In this document: positions 25,129 through 33,656 of the stretch, piece by piece
Layout: every line of letters starts with the position of its first letter
Position numbering within the stretch: position 1 is the stretch's first letter
Assembly: GCA_963699015.1 (NCBI GenBank)
Contig: CAVOSX010000001.1
Span: 62,001 to 126,000 of the forward strand
DNA from: PALSA-505 sp963699015
Lineage (GTDB): Bacteria > Actinomycetota > Actinomycetes > Streptosporangiales > Streptosporangiaceae
DNA: 64,000 nucleotides
Direction of reading: 5' to 3'
Program-made: the position numbers and the translations under genes
Notes under the pieces: generated by a model
Database searches by the model: none
Seen by the model: the letters and a program-made list of their open reading frames with translations, nothing else
What the model was told of the DNA's origin: nothing

Positions 25129-25249
25129 GCCATAATCCGGAGTGTCTTGCTGGCAAAAAGGATGCAGCGCTGCCCCATCCGACGAGTGAACATTGCGAGA
25201 AGAGCCGCGCCGGGACTTTGGGCCCTATGGCCTGCTGATCAGGGGCGCA

Positions 25250-25255
25250 TACGAT
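25250..25255 (+). promoter_or_regulatory. -10 box (TACGAT) of the senX3-like gene
   Basis: TACGAT ends 10 nt before the GTG at 25266. No Shine-Dalgarno sequence is visible, so the transcript may be leaderless or have a very short leader. Confidence 0.38.
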
Positions 25256-25265
25256 TTAGGCGTCG

Positions 25266-26483
25266 GTGTTGAGGTGGTCGCCGGGCGTGGCCGCGCTCGG
25301 CGACATGGCGACGGGAGCCGCCTTGGCCGTAAAGAACCGCACCAATGACGGAACGCAGGAGGCGCGAAAGGCTAGTCCTCAGTCGGCCCGGCTGCCGGCC
25401 GGGATCGCCTCCGTTCTCTCGGTTCTTTCCTCCTCTGCCGTGGTCCTCGACAGCGAGGACCGGGTGCTGCGAGCAAGCTCAGCGGCACGTGTGTTCGGGC
25501 TGGTCAAGGGCGATCAGCTCCTCGTCGGCGAGTTGCTCGCCCTGGCCCGGCAGGTGCGCAGGGATGGTGAGATCCGCGAGGGCGAGATCGAGGTCACCGA
25601 TCACAAGCACGGCGATCGCAGTACCAGCTTCGCGGTGCGCGTCGCCCCGCTCGGCGCCCCGCTCGGTGCGTCAGACGGCGGCGGCGGGCTGGTGCTTGTC
25701 CTGGCCGAGGACCAGACCGAGAGCAGGCGGGTGGAAGAGGTCAGGCGCGACTTCGTGGCCAACGTCAGCCACGAGCTCAAGACCCCGGTCGGCGCGCTGG
25801 CCCTGCTGGCCGAGACGGTCGAGGACGCCGCGGATGACCCGGAGGCGGTGCGGAGGTTCGCCGGCCGGATGCGGTACGAGGCGTCGAGGCTCACCAGCCT
25901 GGTGCAGGACCTGATCACGCTGTCCAGGATCCAGGCGGCCGAGCCGGTGCCCGACCCGGCCCCGGTCAAGCTCGACGCGGTGGTGGCGGAGGCGCTGGAC
26001 CGGTGCCGGATGAAGGCAGGCGCCCGCGGGATCGAACTCGTCGAGACCACCGACAGCGGCCTGGTCGTGCTCGGTGATGAAGATCTGCTCGTCACCGCGC
26101 TGCGTAATCTGCTGGACAACGCGGTCGACTACAGCCCGGAACACACCAGGGTCCTGGTGACCACCACCCGGGCATCCGACTACACCGTGGAGATCAGTGT
26201 GGCCGACCAGGGCATCGGGATCCCGGAGCGGGACCGGGAGCGGATCTTCGAGCGGTTCTACCGGGTCGACCCGGCCAGGTCGCGCGCCACCGGCGGCACC
26301 GGGCTCGGCCTGGCCATCGTGAAGCACGTCACCGTCGCGCACGGCGGCAACGTCACGGTCTGGAGCAAGGTGGGCGCCGGATCGACATTCACGCTGCGGC
26401 TGCCGCTGCGGCTGCTGCCCGCCGCCATGACAGCCAGCCAGGCCCCGCCCGCATCCCAACCGTTCAGGGAGGCAGTTCAGTGA
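25266..26483 (+). CDS. senX3: SenX3-like sensor histidine kinase, no obvious membrane anchor
   Basis: 405 residues. A PAS-like N-terminal part (about 45-150) is followed by the HisKA domain with His169 in VANVSHELKTPVGALALLAE and a HATPase domain (LLDNAVDYSP, DQGIGIPERDRERIFERFYR, GTGLGLAIVKHV). The kinase core and gene order identify SenX3, which with RegX3 senses phosphate. Mycobacterial SenX3 starts with two membrane helices; here the first 45 residues contain no convincing hydrophobic segment, so the kinase appears cytosolic unless the true start or frame differs. The GTG at 26480 of regX3 overlaps its stop by 4 nt. Confidence 0.88.
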   Translation: MLRWSPGVAALGDMATGAALAVKNRTNDGTQEARKASPQSARLPAGIASVLSVLSSSAVVLDSEDRVLRASSAARVFGLVKGDQLLVGELLALARQVRRDGEIREGEIEVTDHKHGDRSTSFAVRVAPLGAPLGASDGGGGLVLVLAEDQTESRRVEEVRRDFVANVSHELKTPVGALALLAETVEDAADDPEAVRRFAGRMRYEASRLTSLVQDLITLSRIQAAEPVPDPAPVKLDAVVAEALDRCRMKAGARGIELVETTDSGLVVLGDEDLLVTALRNLLDNAVDYSPEHTRVLVTTTRASDYTVEISVADQGIGIPERDRERIFERFYRVDPARSRATGGTGLGLAIVKHVTVAHGGNVTVWSKVGAGSTFTLRLPLRLLPAAMTASQAPPASQPFREAVQ

Positions 26484-27166
26484 CACGCGTGCTGGTCGTG
26501 GAGGACGAGGAGTCATTCAGCGACGCCCTGTCCTACATGCTCCGCAAAGAGGGTTTCGAGGTGGCGGTCTGCCCCACCGGGCCGGACGCGATCGAGTCCT
26601 TCGACCGCAGCGGGGCGGACCTGGTGCTCCTTGACCTCATGCTGCCCGGGCTGCCGGGCAGTGAGGTCTGCCGGACGCTCAGGGAGAAGTCGAACGTGCC
26701 AGTGATCATGCTGACGGCGAAGGACAGCGAGATCGACAAGGTCGTCGGGCTTGAGCTCGGCGCCGATGACTACGTCACCAAGCCGTTCTCCTCCCGCGAG
26801 CTCGTCGCCAGGATGCGCGCCGTGCTGCGGCGGCGCGGCGAGACCGACGAGCAGGCCGCCTCGATCCTGGAGTCCGGGCCGGTGCGGATGGATGTGGACC
26901 GGCACGTCGTGACGGCGCGGAACGAGCAGATACAGCTGCCGCTGAAGGAATTCGAGCTGCTCGAGGTGCTGCTTCGCAATGCCGGCCGGGTGCTCACCAG
27001 GATGCAGTTGATCGACCGGGTCTGGGGCGCCGACTACGTCGGTGACACCAAGACGCTTGACGTTCACGTCAAGCGGCTGCGGGCCAAGATCGAGGCCGAT
27101 CCGGCCAGCCCCCGGCACATCGTCACCGTCCGCGGGCTGGGATACAAGTTCGAGCCTGTCGGCTGA
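26480..27166 (+). CDS. regX3: RegX3-like OmpR-family response regulator
   Basis: 228 residues. The receiver domain has Asp52 in LVLLDLMLPG and Lys in VTKPFSSREL. The winged-helix output contains LPLKEFELLEVLLRN, QLIDRVWGADY and LDVHVKRLRAKIE. It is translationally coupled to the kinase (GTGA). RegX3 controls phosphate-starvation genes such as pst; no pst gene is in this window. Confidence 0.93.
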   Translation: MTRVLVVEDEESFSDALSYMLRKEGFEVAVCPTGPDAIESFDRSGADLVLLDLMLPGLPGSEVCRTLREKSNVPVIMLTAKDSEIDKVVGLELGADDYVTKPFSSRELVARMRAVLRRRGETDEQAASILESGPVRMDVDRHVVTARNEQIQLPLKEFELLEVLLRNAGRVLTRMQLIDRVWGADYVGDTKTLDVHVKRLRAKIEADPASPRHIVTVRGLGYKFEPVG

Positions 27167-27175
27167 CCGCAGCCC

Positions 27176-27790
27176 CTACGGGGTGCTGGCGGACGGCGAG
27201 GGCGAGGCTGTCGAGATGCCGCCCGCCCCGTTCGGGTGGGTGGAGGTAGCCGACGGCGTCGGGGTCGGCGCGGGCGAGAACGTCGCGTAAGACGTCGAGC
27301 GCGGGATCACGGGGAGGGTCGTCCTGACGCTGCCCGCGTTCATGAAATGAAGGATGACGGGGACCGCCCCTCCGCCTGCCAGCGGGTGGGTCAGGTTGGT
27401 CAGCACGATCCTGGGAGCCGGGCCGGTCAGGTAGACGCCCTGCTGGCTGGGCAGCACGATCCCGCCGGGCGGAAGGCGGACCGACGCCGCGGTGCCCGGT
27501 GCGTCCGCGCTCACCAGCCGGTCCGCGCGGCCCATGTTGAACAGGGCCACGAAGACCGACGCGTTCTGCCCGGCGGCCAGCGTCGATCCGATCGGCGCCC
27601 CCAGCACGAACCCGTCATTGATCTCGATTCCGTGAGCGGTGGTGTTAGCGCCGTCGTTCGCCGGGTGGTACTCCAGCGTCGCGGCGTTGTTGCCGGCTTC
27701 GCAGGCGGTCAGCCCGGCGGTCAGGCAGGCCGCGGCGACCACGACAGCGAGACGGCCAATGGGCCTGAACGGCCTGCGGCTTCGGCTCAC
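27176..27790 (-). CDS. PCuAC-like (DUF461) lipoprotein, copper ligands not conserved
   Basis: 204 residues. A lipoprotein signal peptide ends in a lipobox with the lipidated cysteine at residue 30 (LTAGLTAC). The mature part follows the PCuAC fold order: IEINDGFVLGAP, ASVFVALFNMG, RLPPGGIVL, RIVLTNLTHPLAGGGAVPVILHF. The classical copper site of PCuAC (a His/Met pair plus a later HxM) is not visible: the expected positions read SADAPG and GVYLTG. A Ser/Thr/Pro-rich tail follows. Outer-face protein binding or a different ligand is possible. The GTG at 27790 has AAGGAG upstream. Its partner may be the redoxin 95 nt upstream on the same strand. Confidence 0.72.
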   Translation of the reverse strand: MSRSRRPFRPIGRLAVVVAAACLTAGLTACEAGNNAATLEYHPANDGANTTAHGIEINDGFVLGAPIGSTLAAGQNASVFVALFNMGRADRLVSADAPGTAASVRLPPGGIVLPSQQGVYLTGPAPRIVLTNLTHPLAGGGAVPVILHFMNAGSVRTTLPVIPRSTSYATFSPAPTPTPSATSTHPNGAGGISTASPSPSASTP

Positions 27791-27885
27791 TGGCTGCTCC
27801 TTGGATGACAGGCAGGGGGACCGGAACGACGCACAGCGTAGCGGTCGCCCGCGCCCGGCCCGCCGCCGGCCCGCCGGTGGCGCGG

Positions 27886-28671
27886 TTATGAAGCCTGCGG
27901 CGTGGGCCGGGCCGGCCCGGCTGAGCCCGCCGCGGCGTTGGCGCTGGCGAGGATGTTGAGCCTGGTCTCGAACTTTTGTTTCGCTGAGGATGAGAACAGC
28001 CCGCGCACCACGTCAGTGCCTTGGACCGAGCCGCCATTATGCGCGAAGATCGCGGTCACGCTCCCCAGCCTGTAGGTCATGCCGAGTGCGTTGGTGGTGT
28101 CATTAACGACATCCTGGCTGTAGGGCCCGGCGACCTTGGCGAGGTTCACCAGCTCCGGCGTGGTCTGGGCCTGGTCGTGGCCGACGAAGTAGAAGGCGAC
28201 GTGCTTCTGATTGGCCTGGCTGGCTAGCTGCCTGAGGACCCGGCCGCAGCTGGCGCAGCCGGCCGGCACCCAGGCCAGCACCGCCGGGGCGAGGGCGCGC
28301 AGCAGGACGTGGCGGCGCTGCACGTACACCGAGGCGTCCGGCAGCAGCTGTCCCCCGCTGGCCGACACCCCATGGGTCGGGCCCGGGGAGACCCGATTGC
28401 GCAGCACCGGGACCTGGCGTCCGGACAGCACGGTGAGCAGGCTCCCGGTCAGCAGTGTGAGCGCGAGGCAGGCGGCGATCAGGGGCAAGACCATCCCGTG
28501 CCGGGTCAGCGGGCTGGTCAGCCGCCGGACCCGAAGGTGCCGGCGCCGGGTTCGCAGCTCCCGGTAGTAGGCCTGGACATCACGATCCAGATCCCTGGCA
28601 TCATCGGGGATCTCTATGTCGACCGGGGGAAGCCCGTACTCGTCCCGGCCGGGATCGTTGCCTGGTTCCAC
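27886..28671 (-). CDS. Membrane-anchored thioredoxin-like protein with a CxxC motif
   Basis: 261 residues. An acidic cytosolic N-terminus is followed by one membrane helix (about 60-83) and an external thioredoxin-like domain. The active site is Cys139-Ala-Ser-Cys142 in VPAGCASCGRVLRQL, preceded by LAPAVLAWV, the usual strand before a redoxin CxxC. The C-terminus keeps the strand AIFAHNGGSVQGTDVV. It likely reduces or oxidizes exported protein or metal-site cysteines. Together with the PCuAC-like lipoprotein downstream it resembles a Sco/PCuAC-type cofactor-assembly pair, but no cytochrome oxidase gene is nearby. Confidence 0.72.
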   Translation of the reverse strand: MEPGNDPGRDEYGLPPVDIEIPDDARDLDRDVQAYYRELRTRRRHLRVRRLTSPLTRHGMVLPLIAACLALTLLTGSLLTVLSGRQVPVLRNRVSPGPTHGVSASGGQLLPDASVYVQRRHVLLRALAPAVLAWVPAGCASCGRVLRQLASQANQKHVAFYFVGHDQAQTTPELVNLAKVAGPYSQDVVNDTTNALGMTYRLGSVTAIFAHNGGSVQGTDVVRGLFSSSAKQKFETRLNILASANAAAGSAGPARPTPQAS

Positions 28672-29019
28672 GCACCCCTCCCGCGTGAGCGGACGCCTTC
28701 TCTCCAGTATGTGCCTGCCGGAGAACCGGTTCTGCCACCGGGTTCAATGATCTCCCGGAATGCACGGCGGCACGGCGGGAACTGGGCTGACAGCGCCCTC
28801 CTGAGCCGGGCGCGCGGCCGCGGCGACCTGTCGCCAGGGGTCCGCCGGGGAGCATCCCGGCACCCGGCAGGAGCGGCCCCCCGGGCGCCTAGATGGCCAG
28901 GCCCCGTCCTTCCTGCGACTCAAATTAGCTCTCTGACCTGCACTTTCATTGAAGGTGAGGCTTTATTGACTCCGCCGCGCGTGCTATCATGATTGGTAGG
29001 CGGAAGGGATACTTACCAC
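28672..29019. other. 348-nt divergent intergenic region between redoxin and carD
   Basis: No gene is convincing here. The last 100 nt are AT-rich and hold the carD promoter. The rest is ordinary GC-rich sequence. Confidence 0.6.
28962..28990 (+). promoter_or_regulatory. Candidate carD promoter
   Basis: A -10 TATCAT is at 28985-28990, about 30 nt before the carD ATG. A 17-nt spacer puts TTTATT (28962-28967) at -35; the better-looking TTGACT (28966-28971) would leave only 13 nt and is probably not used. Confidence 0.45.
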
Positions 29020-29502
29020 ATGTCATTTAAGGTCGGCGATACGGTCGTCTACCCCCATCACGGGGCCGCTCGCATCGAAGCTGTCGAGAACCGGCTGATC
29101 AAGGGCGAGGAGAGAATGTACCTTGTCCTCAAGGTCGACAAGGGCGACCTGACCGTACGCGTGCCGGCGGATAACGCCGAGCTCGTGGGGGTCAGGGACG
29201 TGGTCGGGCAGGAGGGTCTCGAGCGGGTCTTCGAGGTGCTCCGCGCCCCGCATACCGAAGAGCCCACCAACTGGTCCCGCAGGTACAAGGCCAACCTCGA
29301 GAAGCTCGCGTCCGGCGACGTGAACAAGGTGGCCGAGGTCGTCAGGGACCTATGGCGGCGTGACAAGGAGCGCGGCCTTTCGGCTGGCGAGAAGCGCATG
29401 CTGGCCAAGGCACGGCAGATTCTGGTAAGTGAACTTGCGCTGGCCGAGAAGACCAACGAGGACAAGGCCGAGGCACTGCTCGACGAGGTCCTGGTCAGCT
29501 GA
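29020..29502 (+). CDS. carD: CarD-family transcriptional regulator
   Basis: 160 residues, the usual length. It starts with the RNA-polymerase-interacting domain (MSFKVGDTVVYPHHGAARIE) and ends in the helical DNA-binding domain (SGDVNKVAEVVRDLWRR, GEKRMLAKARQILVSELAL). CarD binds the RNA polymerase beta subunit and stabilizes open complexes, especially at rRNA promoters. The ATG at 29020 gives the standard start, and a longer GTG start at 28993 would overlap the promoter. ispF follows after 24 nt. Confidence 0.95.
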   Translation: MSFKVGDTVVYPHHGAARIEAVENRLIKGEERMYLVLKVDKGDLTVRVPADNAELVGVRDVVGQEGLERVFEVLRAPHTEEPTNWSRRYKANLEKLASGDVNKVAEVVRDLWRRDKERGLSAGEKRMLAKARQILVSELALAEKTNEDKAEALLDEVLVS

Positions 29503-29526
29503 CCGCGCCCTCACCAGGCGCTAGCG

Positions 29527-30039
29527 ATGTCCGGGGAACAGCACGCCTTGCCCAGGGTGGGCGTGGCCGCTGACGTCCACCCGTTCGCGGAGGGTCGCCA
29601 GTTGCACTTGGCCGGGCTGTTCTGGCCCGGCCAGACCGGGCTCACCGGGCATTCCGATGGAGACGTGGCCGCTCACGCGGCGTGTGACGCGCTGTTGTCT
29701 GCCGCAGGGCTGGGCGATCTCGGCGCGAATGTCGGAACCGCCAGGCCCGAGTGGGCCGGAGCGTCCGGCACCGCGCTGCTGCGCGAGGCGGCTCGGCTCG
29801 TGGCCGCGGCCGGGTTCGCGGTAGGCAACGTGTCCATTCAGGTCATCGGCAACTCGCCGAAGGTCGCGCCGCGCCGCGAGGAGGCCGAGAAGGTCCTGGC
29901 AGAGGCGCTGGACGGGGCCCCGGTCAGCCTGTCCGCGACCACGACGGACGGGCTGGGACTCACCGGACGTGGCGAGGGACTGGCGGCCATTGCGGTGGCG
30001 CTGGTAATCCCCGCCCGGGCCCAGCCTGCCCGAAGCTAG
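29527..30039 (+). CDS. ispF: 2-C-methyl-D-erythritol 2,4-cyclodiphosphate synthase
   Basis: 170 residues. Zinc ligands are Asp16 and His18 (ADVHPF) and His42 (GHSDGDV); the late TTTDGLGLTGRGEG loop completes the active site. It makes ME-cPP in the MEP pathway for isoprenoids. It follows carD by 24 nt in the same direction. Many actinobacteria have ispD between carD and ispF; it is missing here, so IspD must be encoded elsewhere. The 3' end overlaps the convergent DUF2637 gene by 4 nt. Confidence 0.95.
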   Translation: MSGEQHALPRVGVAADVHPFAEGRQLHLAGLFWPGQTGLTGHSDGDVAAHAACDALLSAAGLGDLGANVGTARPEWAGASGTALLREAARLVAAAGFAVGNVSIQVIGNSPKVAPRREEAEKVLAEALDGAPVSLSATTTDGLGLTGRGEGLAAIAVALVIPARAQPARS

Positions 30040-30908
30040 CCTTCCGGCGGCGTGGGGGTACTGCGCATCCTGTCGAGGTGCGCGACCGGAGCCGCCGGTC
30101 CCGCGTCGGCGTCGCCGGGGGCGTCTGGCCCCGGAGCGTGCGGCGCCGGCGGTGCCTGCGCGGCCACCGGCGAGCCCGCGACCATGCGCTCGCCGGGGTC
30201 AACCCCACCCGGGCTGGTCACGGTCTTGGGCGCGCTGGCGGGAGCGTCAGGCTGGCCGGCGTCGGCCGCGAGCTGGCTGGCGGCGGTCCTGGCCTGGGTG
30301 GCGTCGGCTGCGGCCCAGCTGGCGGCGGTCCTGGGCCGGGTGGCGGGTGTCGCGGGTGAGTCGTGCAGCAGCGTGCTCAGCGGTACCACGGCCGCACCGC
30401 CCGGTTGCGCCACCGGCGAGTCCGGTGATCCAGTCATCGGCGCCCGGCCGTTCGCCGGGAAAGGGCCAGTGGCCTCCGCCCTCCGCCGCGGCGCGGCGCG
30501 GCGGAACATCGCGTCCAGCAGGGTCAGGCCGGCCAGCAGCGCGACCCACGGGGCGATGGCGACCGTGGCTTCCAGCTGCCGCTCCGGCACCGTGATCGAC
30601 ATGGCGTGCACAGTATCCGCCGTGGCGATCGCGCCGATCACGACCAGGACCACCAGCCAGGCAAAAGCGCGCAGCGCTCCGCGCAATGTCACCGCGGCGG
30701 CACAGGCCACGACGAGTACCGCATCGAACAGCAGGGGATAGAACCGGGCCAGGCGCGAGTTGACTCCCGCCGCGAGCGCCGTGTCGCGCACCCCCGGGTA
30801 GGAGAGGGCGAACGCGCCGGCCGCGATGGCCAGCACGCAGACGCAGGCCGCGGTGAGCACGGTCAGCCGGAAACCGCGCCGGGAAAGCATCGGACGGTAT
30901 CCGCTCAC
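30036..30908 (-). CDS. DUF2637 membrane protein with long Pro/Ala-rich tail
   Basis: 290 residues. Four membrane helices (about 14-36, 50-75, 82-103, 115-137) make the DUF2637 domain. The remaining 150 residues are low-complexity Ala/Pro/Asp-rich with repeats of ARTAAS and AAD words, presumably cytosolic. Function is unknown; homologues occur both in chromosomes and in actinobacterial conjugative elements. No transfer genes are adjacent. The start is a GTG with no clear ribosome-binding site, so it is uncertain. Confidence 0.72.
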   Translation of the reverse strand: MSGYRPMLSRRGFRLTVLTAACVCVLAIAAGAFALSYPGVRDTALAAGVNSRLARFYPLLFDAVLVVACAAAVTLRGALRAFAWLVVLVVIGAIATADTVHAMSITVPERQLEATVAIAPWVALLAGLTLLDAMFRRAAPRRRAEATGPFPANGRAPMTGSPDSPVAQPGGAAVVPLSTLLHDSPATPATRPRTAASWAAADATQARTAASQLAADAGQPDAPASAPKTVTSPGGVDPGERMVAGSPVAAQAPPAPHAPGPDAPGDADAGPAAPVAHLDRMRSTPTPPEG

Positions 30909-31088
30909 GGGCGAGGGCCATTCAGCGTGGACAAGAACGGTCTTGTGGCCGCACGCCCAGGTTACGCTGCCCGCTCAGGGCGGGGAATAGCATGACGCAG
31001 CCGGTAACGGGAATCTGCGTGCGAATGGCACCCAGGCGCGCAAGCCCCGGGCCGAGGTCGCGGAGCGCCGGCGGCCGGGTCCATCCCG

Positions 31089-31094
31089 TAGCCT
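31089..31094 (+). promoter_or_regulatory. -10 box (TAGCCT) of cysS, leaderless type
   Basis: TAGCCT ends 6 nt before the GTG at 31101, with no Shine-Dalgarno sequence. Confidence 0.42.
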
Positions 31095-31100
31095 GTGCAG

Positions 31101-32543
31101 GTGACCCAGCGCCTGCACGATACCGGCACCCGGACGGTTCGCGAGTTCTGCCCGGTCGTACCTGGCCGGGCGTCTATCTATCTCTGCGGCGCCACCGTCC
31201 AGGCGCCGCCGCACATCGGCCATCTCAGGTCCGGTGTCATTTTCGACATCCTGGTGCGCTGGCTGCGGGCCAGCGGCTACGACGTGACGTTCTGCCGCAA
31301 TGTCACCGATATCGACGACAAGATCCTCCAGGTTGCCGAGGGTGAGGGTATCCCGTGGTGGGCCGTGGCCGAGCGCAACCTGCGGGCGTTCACCCACGGC
31401 TACGAGATCCTGGGCTGCCTGCCGCCGGACGTGGAGCCGAGGGCCACGGGTCATGTGCCGGAGATGATCGCGATGATCCGCCGGCTGATCGACCGCGAGC
31501 ACGCCTACGCGGCCGAGGGCAATGTCTACTTCGACGTTCATTCCTACCCCGAGTATGGCGAGCTCTCCGGGCAGCGGCTGGACCAGATGCGGCCTGCCGA
31601 CGATTCCAGCGGCGCGGGCAAACGGGATCCGCGCGACTTTGCGCTGTGGAAGGCGGCCCGGCCCGGCGAACCCTCCTGGGAGACGCCGTGGGGGCCCGGA
31701 CGTCCCGGCTGGCATCTTGAATGCTCGGCCATGGCCAACAAATACCTGGGTGAAAGCTTCGACATTCACGGCGGCGGCCTGGATCTGGTGTTCCCGCACC
31801 ACGAGAACGAGATCGCGCAATCCCACTCCGCCGGATACGAATTTGCCCACTACTGGGTGCACAACGGGCTGGTGGGGGTGTCGGGCGAGAAAATGAGCAA
31901 GTCGCTCGGCAACTCGCTGAGCATCGGGGAGATGCTGAATCAGGTCCGGCCGGCAGAGCTGCGTTACTACCTCGCGCAGGCCCATTACCGCTCGCCGCTG
32001 GAATTCTCGCCGGACGCGCTGTCGGAGGCGGCCGCCGCCTACCGGCGGATCGAGGGCTTCGTGACCCGCGCGGTCGAGCTCGGCGCCGCCGCGGCCGAGG
32101 ACGCCCCCGCGGGCCAGCTGGACGGGCTGCGGGACGCAGGGCAGCCAGCGCGCGCCGCGCTGCCGCCGGCCTTCGCCGCCGCCCTCGACGACGATCTCGC
32201 CGTCCCGCAGGCGCTCGCCGTCGTGCACGCCGAGCTCAGGAACGGCAACAACGCGCTCGCCGCGGGTGATCGCGAAGGCACCCTGAGGTCGGCGGCCCGG
32301 CTGCGCGCCATGCTTGCGGTGCTGGGCCTGGACCCGCTGTCCGAGCCGTGGGCAGCGGCCGGCCGCGACGGCGACCTGCGCGGCGTCGTCGATGCGCTGG
32401 TCCGGGTGGCGCTCAGCCAGCGAGAGGCGGCCAGGGAGCGCAAGGACTACCAGGCTGCCGATGCGGTCAGGGACGATCTGCGGGCCGCGGGCGTGCTGAT
32501 CGAGGACACGCCCGCCGGGCCCCGTTGGGAACTGAAGCGTTGA
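31101..32543 (+). CDS. cysS: Cysteinyl-tRNA synthetase
   Basis: 480 residues, class I synthetase. Zinc-site Cys29 is in YLCGATVQ, the HIGH motif is in PPHIGHLRSG, the second zinc patch includes HLECSAM and FPHHENEIAQS, and KMSKS is in GEKMSKSLGN. The C-terminal DALR-type helical domain ends AADAVRDDLRAAGV. It charges tRNA-Cys. The GTG at 31101 is preferred over the GTG at 31095 because a -10 box ends 6 nt before it. The stop overlaps the TTG of rlmB by 4 nt. The order ispF...cysS-rlmB is common in actinobacteria. The related mycothiol ligase MshC is excluded by the full-length C-terminus. Confidence 0.95.
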   Translation: MTQRLHDTGTRTVREFCPVVPGRASIYLCGATVQAPPHIGHLRSGVIFDILVRWLRASGYDVTFCRNVTDIDDKILQVAEGEGIPWWAVAERNLRAFTHGYEILGCLPPDVEPRATGHVPEMIAMIRRLIDREHAYAAEGNVYFDVHSYPEYGELSGQRLDQMRPADDSSGAGKRDPRDFALWKAARPGEPSWETPWGPGRPGWHLECSAMANKYLGESFDIHGGGLDLVFPHHENEIAQSHSAGYEFAHYWVHNGLVGVSGEKMSKSLGNSLSIGEMLNQVRPAELRYYLAQAHYRSPLEFSPDALSEAAAAYRRIEGFVTRAVELGAAAAEDAPAGQLDGLRDAGQPARAALPPAFAAALDDDLAVPQALAVVHAELRNGNNALAAGDREGTLRSAARLRAMLAVLGLDPLSEPWAAAGRDGDLRGVVDALVRVALSQREAARERKDYQAADAVRDDLRAAGVLIEDTPAGPRWELKR

Positions 32544-33574
32544 GCGGGTCCGGAAGCAGCGGGAGCGCGCAGGGTCGCTCGGCGCGCGGCGGGGTCAGCA
32601 AGAAAGGCAAGCCGCGCCCGGGCACCGGCGGGTACGGCAGGCGCCGCCTGGAAGGCAAGGGACCGACTCCGCCGGCGCACCTGCGGCCCGGCCACCCGGC
32701 GCAGAAGCGGGCAGCGAAGCAGGCGGTGTCGGCGACCCGTCCCGGGGGGACCGCCGCCCGGGACGGCGCCGACCGTGGCCAGGGTGCGGGCCAGGCGCGG
32801 CGCGGCGACGGGCCGGAGATGATCGCGGGGCGCAACGCGGTCCTGGAGGCGCTGCAGGCCAGGGTGCCGGCCACTGCCCTGTACGTGGCCTACCGGACAG
32901 ACGCCGACGACCGGATCCGCGCGGCGGTCAGGCTCGCCGCCGACGCCGGCCTGGCCGTGCTCGAATCGGGCCGCGGCGACCTGGACCGGCTGACCCAGGG
33001 CGCGGTCCACCAGGGGCTGGCGCTGCGCGTCCGGCCCTACCAGTACGCCCATCCGGACGACCTCATCGCGCTGGCCGCCGACGCCGGCCAGCCGCCGCTC
33101 ATCGTGGCGCTCGACGGCATCACCGACCCGCGGAACCTCGGCGCGATCGTCCGCTCGGCTGCCGCGTTCGGCGGCCACGGGGTGCTGATTCCGGGACGCC
33201 GCAGCGCCGGCGTGACCGCGGGGGCCTGGAAGGCATCGGCGGGCACGCTGGCCCGGCTGCCGGTCGCTCAGGCCCCGAACCTGGCCCGGACGCTGGCTGC
33301 CTACCAGCAGGCTGGCCTGTTCGTCGCGGGCCTCGCGGCGGACGGCGGCACGGACATCAGCGACCTGGAGATCGCGGAGAGCCCGCTCGTGCTCGTCGTC
33401 GGCTCGGAGGGACGGGGCCTGTCCCGCATCGTCGCCGAGCGATGCGACCTGCTCGCCCGGATCCCGATCGGCGCGGCCGAATCGCTCAACGCGAGCGTCG
33501 CGGCCGGCATCGCCCTGCACGAGGCGGCCCGCCGCCGTGGCACGCCCGCCCCCGGAAGCAACCCCCCCGGCTGA
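32540..33574 (+). CDS. rlmB: 23S rRNA (guanosine-2'-O)-methyltransferase RlmB
   Basis: 344 residues. A basic disordered N-terminus (SKKGKPRPGTGGYGRR) is followed by the substrate-binding domain (MIAGRNAVLEALQARVPATA) and the SpoU knot domain with motif 1 LDGITDPRNLGAIVRSAAAF, motif 2 LVVGSEGRGLSR and motif 3 IPIGAAESLNASVAAGIAL. It methylates G2251-type guanosine in the 23S rRNA. The start is a TTG overlapping the cysS stop (TTGA), chosen for coupling and because the basic N-terminus is usual for actinobacterial RlmB. tRNA-Thr follows. Confidence 0.92.
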   Translation: MSGSGSSGSAQGRSARGGVSKKGKPRPGTGGYGRRRLEGKGPTPPAHLRPGHPAQKRAAKQAVSATRPGGTAARDGADRGQGAGQARRGDGPEMIAGRNAVLEALQARVPATALYVAYRTDADDRIRAAVRLAADAGLAVLESGRGDLDRLTQGAVHQGLALRVRPYQYAHPDDLIALAADAGQPPLIVALDGITDPRNLGAIVRSAAAFGGHGVLIPGRRSAGVTAGAWKASAGTLARLPVAQAPNLARTLAAYQQAGLFVAGLAADGGTDISDLEIAESPLVLVVGSEGRGLSRIVAERCDLLARIPIGAAESLNASVAAGIALHEAARRRGTPAPGSNPPG

Positions 33575-33639
33575 CCGCGCCCGCCGCGCTCGCCGTGCGG
33601 CCGTCCGCCGCCCCGCGGCCCGCCGCCGATCGGGTCGGC

Positions 33640-33645
33640 TACGAT
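33640..33645 (+). promoter_or_regulatory. -10 box (TACGAT) of tRNA-Thr
   Basis: TACGAT ends 11 nt before the mature 5' end of the tRNA, a usual distance for tRNA promoters. No clear -35 hexamer. Confidence 0.35.
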
Positions 33646-33656
33646 GGCGCTGCCCC

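Noticed and set aside
28966..28971. TTGACT as the -35 of carD
   Set aside because: Only 13 nt separate it from the TATCAT box, too short for a normal promoter.
30036..30908. DUF2637 gene as a sign of a conjugative element
   Set aside because: No replication, FtsK-like or integrase gene is nearby, and both neighbours are core genes.
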